From positions 346,248-410,247 of the forward strand of contig MU270057.1 of the NCBI GenBank assembly GCA_021432635.1: a stretch of DNA of 64,000 nucleotides. The letters are read 5' to 3'. Of this stretch, positions 1 to 12,659 are shown piece by piece (position 1 is the first letter of the stretch; each line of letters starts with the position of its first letter). Source of the DNA: Thozetella sp. PMI_491. Lineage: Eukaryota > Ascomycota > Sordariomycetes > Chaetosphaeriales > Chaetosphaeriaceae. The position numbers and the translations under genes were made by a program. The notes beneath the pieces were generated by a model that did not search any database, was not told where the DNA came from, and saw only the letters and a program-made list of their open reading frames with translations.

Positions 1-407
1 CATCATCCGGTCTTTCTGTAGCCGTCCGCGCTGGCATCGGTGTTAGCGCTGCTGTAGGTGGCCTACTGCTCACATGCGCCGCTTTTCTCCTCTGGTGGCG
101 CCGCAAGAAGCGGAAGGAGCCCATCGACCGGCCACTCGCCGCAGCGGGAACCTCGTCGGCTGCGGGCAAAGCCGAGGAGACTGCAGATGGCAAAGGCACT
201 CCACCCCTGGACGGAAACCATCTCATGCTAGCGCCGCAAGAAATGGAGGCACCGAAGGGATTGCACGAAGCTCCTGTGGACACGGATATATACGAGCTTC
301 CGGCCATAGGAGACATTTATGAGCTTCCAGCTGGGACAAATACAGATGCAGCGTTAGACATACGAAATGAGGAATGTGAGAAAGCTGGGCAGGTTGCTGG
401 GAGCTAA
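1..407 (+). CDS. C-terminal part of a single-pass membrane protein (5' truncated by window edge)
   Basis: The frame is open from base 3 to a TAA at 405-407. It encodes a hydrophobic, Gly/Ala-rich membrane segment (GVSAAVGGLLLTCAAFLLWW) followed at once by a basic stop-transfer patch (RRKKRK) and a cytoplasmic tail of about 90 residues. The tail holds the imperfect repeat IYELPAIGD/IYELPAGTN. This layout (Ser-rich end of an ectodomain, one TM, basic patch, low-complexity tail) is the one seen in many fungal wall-stress-sensor-like or Ser-rich surface proteins. A complete protein of the same architecture lies at 46781-48022. The ectodomain is outside the window, so function cannot be assigned. 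The reading frame and TM are seen directly; the class is inferred. Confidence 0.7.
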   Translation, partial: SSGLSVAVRAGIGVSAAVGGLLLTCAAFLLWWRRKKRKEPIDRPLAAAGTSSAAGKAEETADGKGTPPLDGNHLMLAPQEMEAPKGLHEAPVDTDIYELPAIGDIYELPAGTNTDAALDIRNEECEKAGQVAGS

Positions 408-875
408 TCAGGCTATACAAATCTGATGAAGCATTACATCAGCGGCGATATCAGGTTAGCAGGAGACAGTTTACCCTTTAGGCGGTAGATATAATACTGT
501 TCGCATAGGCTGTACGTACCCTCGCAGTCTCGCTAGTACAAGCAAACCTGTAGCTCGCACAGTGGATGCCGTATCCGATATCCTGGTCACATTCAGTATA
601 TCAAAAGATCGCATAGCAAAAGCTGGCCATTCCACTATCTTTGATGCTCGCCCCGATAGGCCTAGCTATTAGAGTTAACTTGGAACAGAATGAACGGCCT
701 GTTGGCCACAATGCACGAGCTCCCCCAGCAATAGTTCTCTAAGCATCTGGGTATTTATCCCCAGCTACCTAGGGTTTGAGATCATCCCGAATAAGTCTGG
801 ATAGGTCGTGACTTTCCGGCCCCTGGCGGTAAGACTTGCCAATCCTGCATTCTTAAACTAATATAACCCAAGTGG
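408..875. other. Intergenic, no gene seen
   Basis: This is the space between the convergent ends of the membrane-protein gene and the P450 gene. No coding-like frame, tRNA or repeat was recognised. It should contain both 3' UTRs. Confidence 0.5.
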
Positions 876-2932
876 CTAGGGACTGTGGTGTAGTTGGCTT
901 GGAAGCGCTGTACGGACTAGTATTTTCAGCCTGGTCTCTGGAAGGAAAAACATCGTAAAAATGGTCCGCTGCGGTTTCGTGTCCGGAATAAGTCTGATAT
1001 CATATCTCTGTATCAGTTCAGCCAATATCAACTTCATCTCAGCTACAGCGAAGAATCTGCCTGGGCTTCTCATTGATTAGTAATAAAATTCCCCTCTCAT
1101 CAATGATCTATATCGGTAAAGTCTACTCCGTAGGCTTGAGCTTACCATGCATGCCTGCCGTGGCCAAAAAAGGAGTGCTCCACTGACGTATTGATCATAT
1201 ATCTTTGGTTTTTCGGCCTTTGATTGAGAAACCGAAACCCATCGAATGTGTCAGGTTCATTATAGATCTCAGGGTCCCGCGTCAGGCTATAGTGTGTAGC
1301 GGCGATCATGACTCCGGGGGGGACCTCAGTGCCGTCGCTGAAGCGGAAGGGTTTCGCGACGAAGCGGTTCAAGGAATCTGTATGAGAAGGGAGCTGAGGT
1401 CAGTTTTTTTTTTTTATGCTGTTTGTAAAAAGTATTAGTTATCGTATATGTCTTAAGACGTACAGAATGCCATCGGAAAGTATCGTGCTGCTTCAAGAAA
1501 GAAGCTGTCCATCATCTTCAGCTGCCCAAGCGCCTGCTTCGTTATGTCATTCTCGCCGTTCGAGCCAAATATATGTGCGATTTCTTCTCGGAGTGGCTCC
1601 ATATACTTTTCGTGCTCCGAAGCTAATTGGTAAACGATGCTCGACAACGTCTAGTCACGTTAGTCCTAGCTTTCTTTAGGCTGTACATGTCGTTTACCGT
1701 CAAAGTGGTATGAATCCCACCAAAATTTACCATCAAGATACCTGATATTACGCCTTGGAAGACGGCAAGGTGAGAAGGGCTATCTTGGATCAGCCATCGC
1801 ATCATGTCGTCGTTGAGGACTTCGCCCCTTCTCGAGGCGTCCATAGAACGCCTGACGTAGGGTCCGAGGATCTCCTCCATATGCTTTCGACGTTTGTAGA
1901 CCGGAGTCAACCGGAGGATCCAGCTATCCACGGGTAAGTCCGGATCGCAGCAGGAAGATATTTGCGGACTCACGGCTTGATAAATTCTGGAAACAATCGG
2001 ATAACAGCCGATGAGATCAAAACGTCCCAAGTGAAAGCTATGGTGCTCTGGAGATGCGCTTCATTATTGCCTGATACCTAGAGAGTTAGGGCTGTGATAA
2101 AGATGTCACAGGTGGAGATACGTGCTCAGCTCTGGGCCGAACATAGCCCTGTTCGTCACCTTAGCGATCGTCTTAGTGAGCACGTCGACAATTGAAACTT
2201 CGACCCAGTCTGTCTATGGTATGAGTACACCAGTTCGTGTAGATAGAAGGCCTCGTGACCAGCTTACTATCAGGCGCACCGATCTCCCGATCTAACGAAG
2301 CTCGAATTTCTTCCCTCATAGCTGGAATGCTACGGCCGATGTGTTGGGTCAGTTTTGTTCGCACTAGCGTCGCTGTCAAGGTCGAAGAGGCTAGCTCTCC
2401 AAATGTGTATTTCATCTGAGTGATCTAGCCCGTGTTAACCCAGTTAGTGGTACCAGCCGTCGGAGCTTAGTAAACCGCAGTACTGAAGTCCACTGCTCGC
2501 AGACTTACATCATCCTGGCCTTTGCAGGCATCAATAACGTCTTCTGGCGCGTCTAGATACTCCACGACCTTGGCCCGGTCAGGGACCATGACCACCTCAG
2601 AGTCTAGTGTAGATATTCGAAAGCACGTCCCCTTGTGGTCAGAATACCCAGCAGACATGCATTCTACAGGGTATAGCAGGAATGCAATAGCGCCACACCA
2701 TCGGCCGATAAAGTCGACCGGGACCGGCCCATACCCGATGCCTGTAATCTTAGACTATAGTAGTGGGTTAGCTAGGGCATAAAACAAGGCACTCTTGAGC
2801 AATACCTACAGATGACGAGTATAGAAGGACCCTTGTTGCCGTAATTAGCGCCGCTGCCAGTCCAAGAAGCAGGGCCATTTGTGGCCAACCAGTGCTCCCA
2901 GGGAGCCATTCAAATAAGACCGATACCCCCAT
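876..2932 (-). CDS. Cytochrome P450 monooxygenase (ent-kaurene-oxidase/terpenoid-tailoring type)
   Basis: A nine-exon model gives 528 residues: 2810-2932, 2476-2754, 2260-2424, 2126-2213, 1974-2070, 1698-1923, 1464-1650, 1146-1377 and 876-1065. The N-terminus has a membrane anchor (MALLLGLAAALITATRVLL). The C-terminal half has the E-R-R region (PDTFDGFRFL) and the heme-thiolate motif FFGHGRHACPGRFFA; its Cys codon is assembled across the last intron. That heme motif is typical of fungal P450s that oxidise diterpenoid or meroterpenoid skeletons. Phases close at every intron. Intron 4 (2071-2125) is the exception: the frame closes only with a non-canonical GC donor, so either a GC-AG intron or a one-base lesion is present. 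Other introns are 46-86 nt with CTAAC-like branch sites. The FAD monooxygenase at 3793 lies 860 bp upstream on the same strand and may share a pathway. Substrate is unknown. Confidence 0.8.
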
Positions 2933-3792
2933 TGACTTGGTAAAATTTCGTTCGACTAGAAAGAGGACGAGAAGTCTAGAAAAGTAACTGAGACAAAATC
3001 TTCAGATATCTGGGGTTAAATGAGGGGTATCCCATTATTTTCCTCTGGCTTGAGCCACAGCCAATTAAGTGAGCCAGCCCCCAATGAGAAGTTCTAGCCG
3101 GGGTTACAAAAGGATTAGCGCACCACACTTTAGGAAATTGCACGAAGCATGGGTGCGGTGAAGTACTTATGTCTACTTCAGAAATAGACGCAACTTTTCC
3201 GTGATCTGTCGCTGTCGCTCTCCGGGATTGATTACCTAGCCGTCGTCATCCCATGACGGAAACAGCGCGCTATCACAGCGGTAAGAGACATACTGGAGTA
3301 CATCAATGTTCATCAACTAGCCAGAGATTGAAGGAGGGCGAGGGGGGGAGGGGGTGGAGGGTGGGCAGTGTCTTCCTCTAACAACCATATTAAAAGGAAA
3401 TAGGCGCCCGCATGTTGAAGAGTCATTTTGGGTGTGCTCTAATGGCGTTTTCTGCAGGATCCTGCATGTTGTGCCTCTAGTTTCATCGCCATTTCGTATC
3501 AAGAACCTGCTGACTCCCTCAATGATGGTCATTGCAATTAGGTCTTGCGTCTATAGTGTTTCGACACTTCGACACAAAATCTTTTCTCATTATCTTATAG
3601 CTATGAACTATCTTGCCTTGGGATTTAGTATTTAGGTAAGGAGCAGATCGTTAATGTTTCCTCTGTTGTCGTATGGCATACAGCCTTCAAAATTGTCCTT
3701 TCTTGCAAAGATCGCCATAGTACTTATTTATTTGACCTCTTCTCTCGGTGATCTAGTCTTCAAGGCGGGCTTTACGACAGTGTGGACACAAC
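2933..3792. other. Intergenic between P450 and FAD monooxygenase
   Basis: This holds the P450 upstream region and the 3' end of the next gene. A purine-rich run (gaggg-rich, about 3331-3365) is present. Short open frames here have no recognisable similarity and I did not call them. Confidence 0.4.
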
Positions 3793-5114
3793 TTAAGAAT
3801 TAAGTAGCCCTTGGAATATTTCGACCGCTTCTGCCAGGTGGGCTTGTATATCCATATTCCAGATCCGTCTCGGTTCTGTGTCCAATTCCTCTGCCACAAC
3901 TTCAAGGTTGTCTCCACTGGTGGCGCCTTGAAAATCCATACGCTTTCCGTTCTCGAAACTCTTAGCGGCAACCTCTGAAGCTCGAGGAACTCGGACAAAG
4001 TCATATGCGGTCAGTGCCCGGGGCACATCTATTCTGGAGGAGCATTTCCCTAGGAGGGCCGAAAGAATATACGAGTCTTCAATCGCCATTCCGGCCCCTT
4101 GCCCAAAATGTGGCGACATTGCGTGGGCGGCATCTCCAAGGAGACATATCCGGCCTTTATGAAACGTTGGCACTCGGGGGTTTTCGAATATGGCCCAAAT
4201 GTCTGGTTTGAGGAGCTATAAGATGGTGAGAAATATCCCGTGCTACCATACCCCTGGCAGTAACTCACCTTCATTATTTTCCTCACGCTCGATCCCCATT
4301 TAGATTCACTAAAATCCTTGTCGACATTTTCCGTCTGAGCTTGCTGAACCCATTCGCCTTCCCATGTATCTGTAATACTGTCATGAAAAGCAACTACGTT
4401 CATGATCGCGCCACTGGCCACAGGGAAGGTTAAGACATGGCCGCCGTGGCCCAGGTACATGATTCGGTTGTTCGCATGTTCCTTGCCCAACGCCTTCTCG
4501 GCTATCTTCATCGGAATGAGACCTCGATAAGCAACCTTCTTGGTAAACCTCGGGACGACTAAGTTTGGATCGTCGAACACAAGTCCTCGGCAAGTGGATC
4601 GAATGCCGTCGCAGCCCACTACCAAGTCGACCAGGCGCTCGCTGCCGTCCGCAAAGCTGCAAACTATCTTCTCTCGGCTCTGATCAATAGATACCAACTT
4701 TTTGTTAAACTCGGTAACGTTGGATGGCAGTAGCTTCACCAATGCGTCTAGCAAGTGAACGCGATGAGAGCCACTCATTCCTTTTGCCTCGTCCATTTGC
4801 ACCTCAATAATTCTCTTCCCTTCATTCTCACCTTTCTCCCCGCAGAGGAAATCAAACCATACGGTCTGCTTTGACTCCCAGCTATTGAATGCAGCTATTT
4901 TCAGATAGCTATCCCATATGCGCGGATCAATGAGACGCATGGCAGAGGGGGCATTGGCGAAGAAACTCACGCCGGCGCCGATTTCGCCGTATGCACCCCG
5001 CGATTCGAAAATTGTAAAGATGGTGTGCTCGAATTTGGATAGAGCGATACCCAAGATCACGCCGCCGATGCCTCCACCTATAATCGCGATGTGAATCGGT
5101 TTCCGCTCCGCCAT
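3793..5114 (-). CDS. FAD-dependent monooxygenase, salicylate hydroxylase family
   Basis: Two exons (4269-5114 and 3793-4215), separated by a 53-nt GTGAGT...TATAG intron, encode 422 residues, the usual size for this family. Residues 9-18 carry the Rossmann dinucleotide fold (IAIIGGGIGG). A DG motif follows (VVGCDGIRS). The GD motif (LLGDAAHAMSPHFGQGAG, D about residue 310) binds the FAD ribityl chain. Members hydroxylate aromatic or unsaturated substrates with NAD(P)H and O2; many catabolise salicylate and others tailor secondary metabolites. The start at 5114 was chosen because the FAD motif begins within ten residues of it. The gene is intact and shares strand with the downstream P450. The exact substrate cannot be read from sequence. 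Confidence 0.87.
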
Positions 5115-6294
5115 GTCTAGTCTGTCAAGAAATCGCTCTCTAGTTTAGGTGGAAAGTAGTTTCACGGGGTGAGTGCGTCATTGAATAGGAGATAGATTAT
5201 GTTTTCTAGCTCGGTTATCTCCAGACAGGCGATACGCTGCTTATTTAGATGTAACCTAGATTTTGCTTTATAGCCGTGAGTGAATCCCACCCCCTCTCAT
5301 GCAAGTAAGCTTACATCCTGTAGCACACGAGTATCTTGCTTGGCCAGCGGAACAGGTTCTGCTGCAATGTCGGTAGTCGATATTGGGTGGCCAGCTTTCA
5401 TATATATTGCTTAAGGTGTGTCGTACTATGACCGAGACTGCTGCAATATATTGAAAATGTGCATATAGGGTCCTACGGAAAAGAATGGTGTTAATACCAG
5501 TTTGAACGCCTTGATGGCTACAGTTCGCTTCAGACCTCCTTCCTATTTTGAACTCTGCCTTCTCTGGAACCTTGGATGCACCGTTCGAGAAAACACCAAA
5601 TCCAATACTCCTTTCTTCCGAGACTCTATCTAATAAAGGTAAGTCAGTTCCGTATGGCGTTTACTCGCTGATATAAATAAGCATATTTAGCTCGCATAGC
5701 GTGCTAGCCTCGGCCTCTTAAGCGCCGCTATACGGCAAATGAACCAAGCAAATCGCACAGCAAAATGATTTATGAGGTGTGTGCACGGAAGCGTTTTAAT
5801 TATAATATCATATAATACATATTTTTCTAATATACAGACATTCTATTTTCCCCGCTTCTTAAGGCGTGCTTCGCTCGTAGCCCACGGCGCTACAAGCTTT
5901 GGTGGGACACTAGTTTCTCCTGCATAGATCGCATACTGAACTGCGGCCTGAGTAACCTTATATAGTTAAGTCGGATAAGTTAGTTTACGTATATATACCT
6001 TGGTAATCCTTTTAGTGCGCGTTTTTATTGATTTATTAATCATGGGCAGGGTTTCCGTATAGATTCTACTATGCAACTTCTATGTCTCCTGGCAATAGCC
6101 CTAGCCACGGTATATAACCCGTCACGATAGTAGTTCAACCTGTCGAGAAATTTCGCATAGCGGTTTAGTTTGTTAGATTTGGTACGAACATACTCAAGGA
6201 GCTTGACGGGTTATTCTGCGGTGATCTTGCTATTGGCTACCTAAACACTAATCAGTTATAAAAGAAACGAAGAGTCTTTCAAAAAATAAATAAA
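5115..6294. other. Intergenic, grading into AT-rich DNA; possible coding remnant
   Basis: The first few hundred bases are the FAD-monooxygenase upstream region. From about 5700 the DNA becomes AT-rich. On the minus strand two short coding-like stretches occur (about 5850-5965, VTQAAVQYAIYAGETSVPP; about 6070-6170, AKFLDRLNYYRDGLYTVARA), separated by stops. I do not recognise the family; an old transposase relic is one possibility. Confidence 0.3.
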
Positions 6295-6299
6295 AGGAC
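6295..6299. repeat. Target-site duplication, left copy (AGGAC)
   Basis: AGGAC directly precedes the 5' LTR and is repeated exactly at 13684-13688 after the 3' LTR. A 5-bp duplication is the normal product of Ty1/copia integrase. Confidence 0.93.
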
Positions 6300-6554
6300 T
6301 GTTGGATCGTGGGTTCGTAGCGTTGCTCGATCTAGTATGGAGGATCCAGAGCTCTGACGAGCTCTGATTGGACCACAGCCGATCTAGTGCAGAGAGTTAC
6401 ATGATTGGCTAAGGGCTATTTAGGGGCTCGTTCGAGCAGTCAACTTAGCTTATAGAGAACACATCTAGACATATACCAATACAGAGGATCTTTTACCCAG
6501 TTGTTTTACGTTTATTTGTTTTACAGTACTAAGATCTTGTAATACTAACCAACA
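6300..6554 (+). repeat. 5' LTR of the copia element
   Basis: 255 bp, TGTTGGATCGTGGG...CTAACCAACA. It contains an internal palindrome (agagctctgacgagctct) also present in the 3' LTR. The LTR is far less AT-shifted than the interior. Confidence 0.95.
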
Positions 6555-9500
6555 CTAATTAGTGTTGCTTTTAAAAGCAGTACAGATAAGCTAGGCAAAC
6601 TTATAAACGCTACTTAGGAGATTCTGTTCTTATTTGCTTTAGGGCTCCTTTAAAGTGGTGATTTCGTTGGAGGATTCTGTTCTTCTTTGCTTTAGGGCTG
6701 CTAATGATTATATAAACGACTATCTAAAGCGTATTATAAGTACTATAACTAGTACTAGCTAATAATATAAGGCACTATTCTTATTGTATTAAGACCTTAT
6801 TAAGAAAGTATTAAAATAAATTAGTATGCCTATAAGTATAGTAGCTAGTATATAAGTATGTTAGTAACACATTAAAATGCTGATAAGGAGCGTAAGGATA
6901 TAGAGCTTATAGTGATACTTATTTGCCTAGAGCTTTAGCTTTAAGACTAAGATATTATAGATTAAGTAATAGTCTTAAAACTATACTAGGAGATTAATCT
7001 GGATACTACTCTAACTAAGCTGAGGAATTTATAGGCTATATCTTAATTACTTGGTTATTATAACCTAGGGAAACTACTATGTAAAAATAAACTACTAAGC
7101 TATTTTTAAGAGGATTTTTAAAGCTAGTAGATTAAAGACTTTTAAAGGCTGGATAAGCTGATTGTATAAGTATTATATAGTTACCTGTATAATTATAGAC
7201 TGTTAGTAAAACAGGCTATATAACTTCCTTTAGCTATTATTCTCTTTAACTATATAATAAAATAGTTTAGAGATAATAAGGATAAAAGGGCTGTTTTATA
7301 GATTATTTATCTAATTCTAAGGATTGCTTAAAGCTTGGCAAGCAGTAAAAGCTTAATCCTAACTAGGGACTAGTAAAGACCCCTAATAAAAATACTCTTA
7401 AGTTAGCTTTAATAAAAGAGTAGTTTTATATAAGGCTAGGAGTAGGTACTAAATAATATAGGGGAGAGTAGAGCTTTAATTAACTAATTAACTGCTTTAA
7501 ACATCTCTAAAAAGCCCTATAAATAACCCTTTAATAAATTAAACCAAGCTAAAATACCTATAATCTACTAGGATTAACCTGGTTAAAATAAAGGGACTAA
7601 GTATAGCTAATAGCTGTTTTAAAGAGCTTAAAGATAGTAAGAAAGGGGATTTAATAAGCCTAATCCCTATAGTTAAGACTAGTTATTATATTAGACGCTT
7701 AGATAATAAGGATTTTAGAGATTATAAAGTATATATAACAGGTAGAATAATATACCCCTAAGTAATTAAGAAAGGGGTTTTAATATATCTATAGCTATTA
7801 ATAAAGACTGGCAGAACTAGGACTAGTATATTCTATTATCCCTAGTATCTCTTATTAAAGAGATTAATATAAGCTTATTATAAGTATTTATAAAAATCTA
7901 GAAAGATAGGAATATATAGACTAGTGTCTAGTATAATATCCTAGACTTTAAAGTTAAGTAGTTCTTACTATATATATAAAAGCTTAAGATTAGACTATTA
8001 TAGCTTTATATAATCTTTAACTACTTATTAAAAGGAGAAGTATTATAATACTACCTATATTATATAAACCCTAAATAGCTATTTATAATATTATATACCT
8101 AGATCAGACAATATTATAATATAAAAATTATATAAGCTTTATACTATAGTAATTAGAGCTTACTAATATTTTTAATCCTAAGAAAGAGACTAGAGATAAC
8201 TGGAAAAAATAAATTAAAGGTGTTATAAGTACTTTTTAATAAGCTATAGCTATGTTAGTAAGCTTTTAGTAATATATATAATACTAAATAATAACTAGTA
8301 GATACAACTTTAAGAGTAGTCTTAAGAGTTAGAGAGTTATTAATAGTATTTATAAGGCTAGAAAAGAGTTTTAAAGTACTTTGTTTAACACTTAAGAGTA
8401 TTTTATAGATTATAAAGAATATATAGTTATTAACTAGGAAAAGCTTTTTTATAAATTAATAATTTTAATAGATAGGGAAGTGTTAAAAAGGCTATAAAAA
8501 AAGCTTTAAGTGCTTTTTATTAGATAATTAAAGATCTAGTATAAAATAGACTGGTAGATACTAGGTATGTAAAAAAGAAGGCTGTTTCTTAATAAACTAT
8601 ATAAAGGAGGATTAGGTAAAGGTAAAAGAGGATTAGAAGTATGACTAAGCTTTTTATAATAAGCTTAAAGAGACTTTTTAAGTATTTTTTATCTTATATA
8701 AAGGCTTGATTTTAAAGATTATGTTTTACTAAGATAAAAATTATAATAAGGCTAATGGGAAAGTTAGTAATTATAATAAGCTTTTTAAGAGTGATAAAAG
8801 TAATTAAAAAAGTAGTTAATAGTATGAGACAGTTGTTTAACTTGTTAATATATTATTCTAGTATATATTATAAGTTAGAATAAGAGATGTTTTACTAATA
8901 GACTAGAACCCTAATTATAATAAGTATAAAACAAATGTTTTTATACTTGATTAATATTTTAAAGAGGTATTTTAAGGTATAATATTAGATACTAGTATAG
9001 CTAAAAAATCAACCGCTAGGAAAAGCTAGTTTTAAGTACTTTATAAGTAGATATTAGGGATTATATTAGACATTAGTAGAGCTAGGGAAGTATATATAAA
9101 GTTTAGCAGTGGAGCTTTTATAAGCTTTGTAGAGAGTATTAAGCTGGATATACTGGTTGGCTGGGTAATATTCTATATGGTTGATATATTAACCCCCTTT
9201 CTTTTTTGTTTAAGAGATATAGATAAGCTTAGGGTAGAGCTATATAATATATATAATAAGCTGGTAAGTGCCTTTAGAGTATGTATACTAGTATATAGGA
9301 AATAGGGCTATGTATAGCTTTATCTAGACAACCTAGGAGTATAGTAAATAAATAGTTTAAATAGATTAAGTGTAATATTCCTGACTAAGGCTGAGCTAAG
9401 GTATATTTATTTATAATTTAGCTATCTATCTGTAGGGAAAATGTATAAGTTTCTTAAGAAAGTAGGTTATAACGTTAAGATAAATACTTTTAAGCTTATA

Positions 9501-12146
9501 AACTACTTTTACTATTTCTATTAGATATATTAAAGTATATTAAAATACTTTAAGTTTAAGCTATAAAAGGAAGCTAATTTTAACTATAAGATTTTGGTGG
9601 ATATAGTATATTTTAACAGTAAACTAGTGTTTTATATAATCTATATAAGTATAAGATTCTAGGCAGGGAGCTTTCTTATAAATATAATAGCTGAAACGAT
9701 ATAGAAGACCCTAAAAAGGTGTTAGATAGATATATATCTAGGACTATTAGATGTCTTAATAACTAATTTAAGTATTAACTTTATAACTAATTATTTTAAA
9801 GCTAAGGCAAAGTTTATAGGGATTATATACTATTAAGTCCTAGTAAAAATATATAACTTAATTAGAAAGATTAAAAGGGTATATAAGATACTAAAGAAAG
9901 TATATAATATTATACTTATAGAGAGTAGAGAGAGTAGAGAAGAAGTGCTATAAGCTACTCTTAACATAATAAATACCACAGCTAGACTAGACAGATTAGT
10001 CTTAATTCTCTTAGTTTTTAAGGTATATCTATAAATCTCGATGGATTTACCCCTTTTTATAAGCTAGATTTAGTATATAAGAGCTTATAGTAAAGCCTTA
10101 ATTAAGCTTTAGAAGATCTTTATAAACCATTAGATTTAAAAAGTACTTTATATATAAAATAGGCTAGATACTAAGTATATCCTACTATAATTATTAGCTC
10201 TTAAGAGTTTAGTACTAGTATAATATAAGGGCTTATAAGTATAAAAAGGATTATTTAAAGTGCTTATTATAATTAATAAAGACGTTACTATAGAAATAAT
10301 AAATAAACCTACTATATTTAAAAGTACTATAATTAGGCCTTATAATATATAGAATAATTAGTTAATGCCTTAGGAAGAGAGTAAAGAAATAATTATATTT
10401 AAGTATTTAAAACTATTAAAGTAATAAAAGTAAGGTTAACTAATAAAATAAGAGGTAGTTATATACTAAGTAAAGAATTATAAAAATAGATAAGTTAATA
10501 AGTAGAGGACTTAGAGTAATAAGATTATTATAGCAACTAACTACTAGACTAAGAAAAAGTAGTATAGTTATAAAACCATTATTAAGATATATATAGTAGA
10601 GACTATTAAAGTATTAAAAGAGCTGTTTAAACTCTTTAATTAAGCTAAAATTAAGTTACTAATAGCTATAAGTGTGATTAAGCTGATTACTTTAAGGCTA
10701 GAGTATAATTAGGCTAGGATCTTTAATTACTAGCTTATTTATAAAGTAAAAGGGTAAGGTACTAAGTATTTATATAAAAAATTATATTTAATTGCCTAGG
10801 GCTATAGTAATTATAAGAAGTATATTCTCCTTACTTAAGTATTAATAATCTTATATTATAGCTAATAATTAATCTTAGTGCTTATATTAAGCCTTAGATA
10901 ATAAAGACTTAAAGTTATACTTAAAGATATTATATAAGCTTATACTTAGTTAAGGTCTAATCTCTAGTGTATTATTTTACTATATTTATCGTATAAATTA
11001 TATAGTTAATACCCTTTAAACACTATTTTAAAAGTAATAAAGCTATTTTATAGGCTTATAAAAGTAGGGCTGTACTAGTTTATAATATATAGCAAGCACT
11101 ATAAAGAGTATTTAGGGATAGAAACCTCTAGATATAATCTATATCTCCTAATTATAAAAGTAGGAGAATTATTTAGTATAATTGGTTTATAAACTAATAA
11201 TATTATTAATATTAATAGCTTAAAGTTCCTTAGGAAAGAGGAATCAGAGCTTTAAAGAGTAGGTTTTAAAGCTAAACTAAGATTATTAATAAATCCCAGG
11301 TCTGTGAGAGATTTTAACAATTACTACCTTAAGATTAATAAAGACTTTATAGCAATCTACTAAAAAGGCTAAGTAAGTAGGCTTAAGCTAGTAAACCCTA
11401 GCTTAAAGAGTATAAAAAAGTAATATATAGAGTAGAGAGTATAAGGCGCTTATATTACTTTTATCTACTAGCTAAAAGTAATATTTAACTATACTATAGC
11501 TATTTAAAAGCTAAAACTAAGGAAGTAATAGATCAAAAGGCTTAATAAGTATATTACCTAGTAGATCTATAAGTAGTTAAGGGGTATCTACTATATAAGC
11601 CTTAACTTAAATACTACTAGGCTATATATTTTTATAAATAGATTATTTACTAATAATAAAGACCTTAGTTTATAGATCAGATTTATAATTATTTTAGGGA
11701 ACAAGAGCTCCTTAAAGCACTTAAAGAGCTTCGAGCTAGTTAAAAACATAGTATACTAGTCTTTAACTAAGTATAAGTATATAACACATAGTGTTCTTAC
11801 TAGTAAGATTTATAGTATAAACTCTAGCTTTAATATCAGCTATATGCTTAACTATATACTTAGAACAATCTATAATCACCTATAGATAAAAGCTTTAGAG
11901 CTAATAGTCTATATAGATTTACACTTACTATATTAATACTTAGTATAATTAAAAAGCATAATAGAAAAGCACCTTATAATTAATCTTATAGTTTTAAGGC
12001 AGTCTTATAAAGCTTATAAGATTACTAAAATCAAGTAGATAAATAAAAATAATAATCTAGCCGACACAATAACTAAAGAAGTACCTAACAATATATTAAA
12101 AGTACTTATATCAATAAATAAAGCTTTATTTTATATTAAAAACTAG
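6555..12146 (+). pseudogene. Gag-pol remnant of the copia element
   Basis: The interior is saturated with in-frame stops and has extreme TA-richness, so no domain except the RNase H tail (about 11880-12146) is legible by eye. A short palindrome (aacactaattagtgtt) spans the LTR-interior junction, where a primer-binding site is expected, but I could not match it to a tRNA. Gag, protease, integrase and reverse transcriptase are presumed from element length only. Confidence 0.75.
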
Positions 12147-12659
12147 GTCTAACACTCTTAAGAAAGAAGAAGAGTTAGGGAAGGGAGTATAAGGGAGAGT
12201 ATAAGAGAAGTATAAAAGAGTAGTTAGGAGAGTAGGGAAAAGTGTATAAAGCATATAAGATTGATTTAAGGAGATGTATCCCTTAGCGACTAAAAAAGAG
12301 TAAAATACTACCTTAAACATTAAAAATAAAATAATAACAATCTTATAAGGGTAGGAATAATAACATGCCAAGCTAGGCAAAAGCCTTTTAGCTAGTAGTA
12401 GCCCTCTCCTCCTTTATCATAGCCTTTACAGCTACCTCCTCCTCCCCCTCCTTAGCTAAGTGTAACAACCCCCTAACTATAGGGCGCTAGTAATTACTCT
12501 CTTAAGTATTAATTAACTAATTAATAAAGCACTAGAGTATATAAACGTATATATTACTTACTAAAAGGTTAGTATTAACTATAAGTATATATAAGAACTG
12601 CTTAATAGTGGCTTAGGTAATTACTAGACTATATATATAGTTAGTATACCTAATTATAG

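Noticed and set aside
2425-2475. Treating the two in-frame stops in the P450 (near 2468 and 2425) as evidence of a pseudogene
   Set aside because: They lie in a 51-nt stretch with GT...CTAAC...TAG structure and a length divisible by three, best read as an intron.
12126-12380. An 84-codon minus-strand open frame in the copia element
   Set aside because: Low-complexity Tyr/Leu/Phe text produced by AT-rich RIP DNA, and overlapping the plus-strand RNase H tail.
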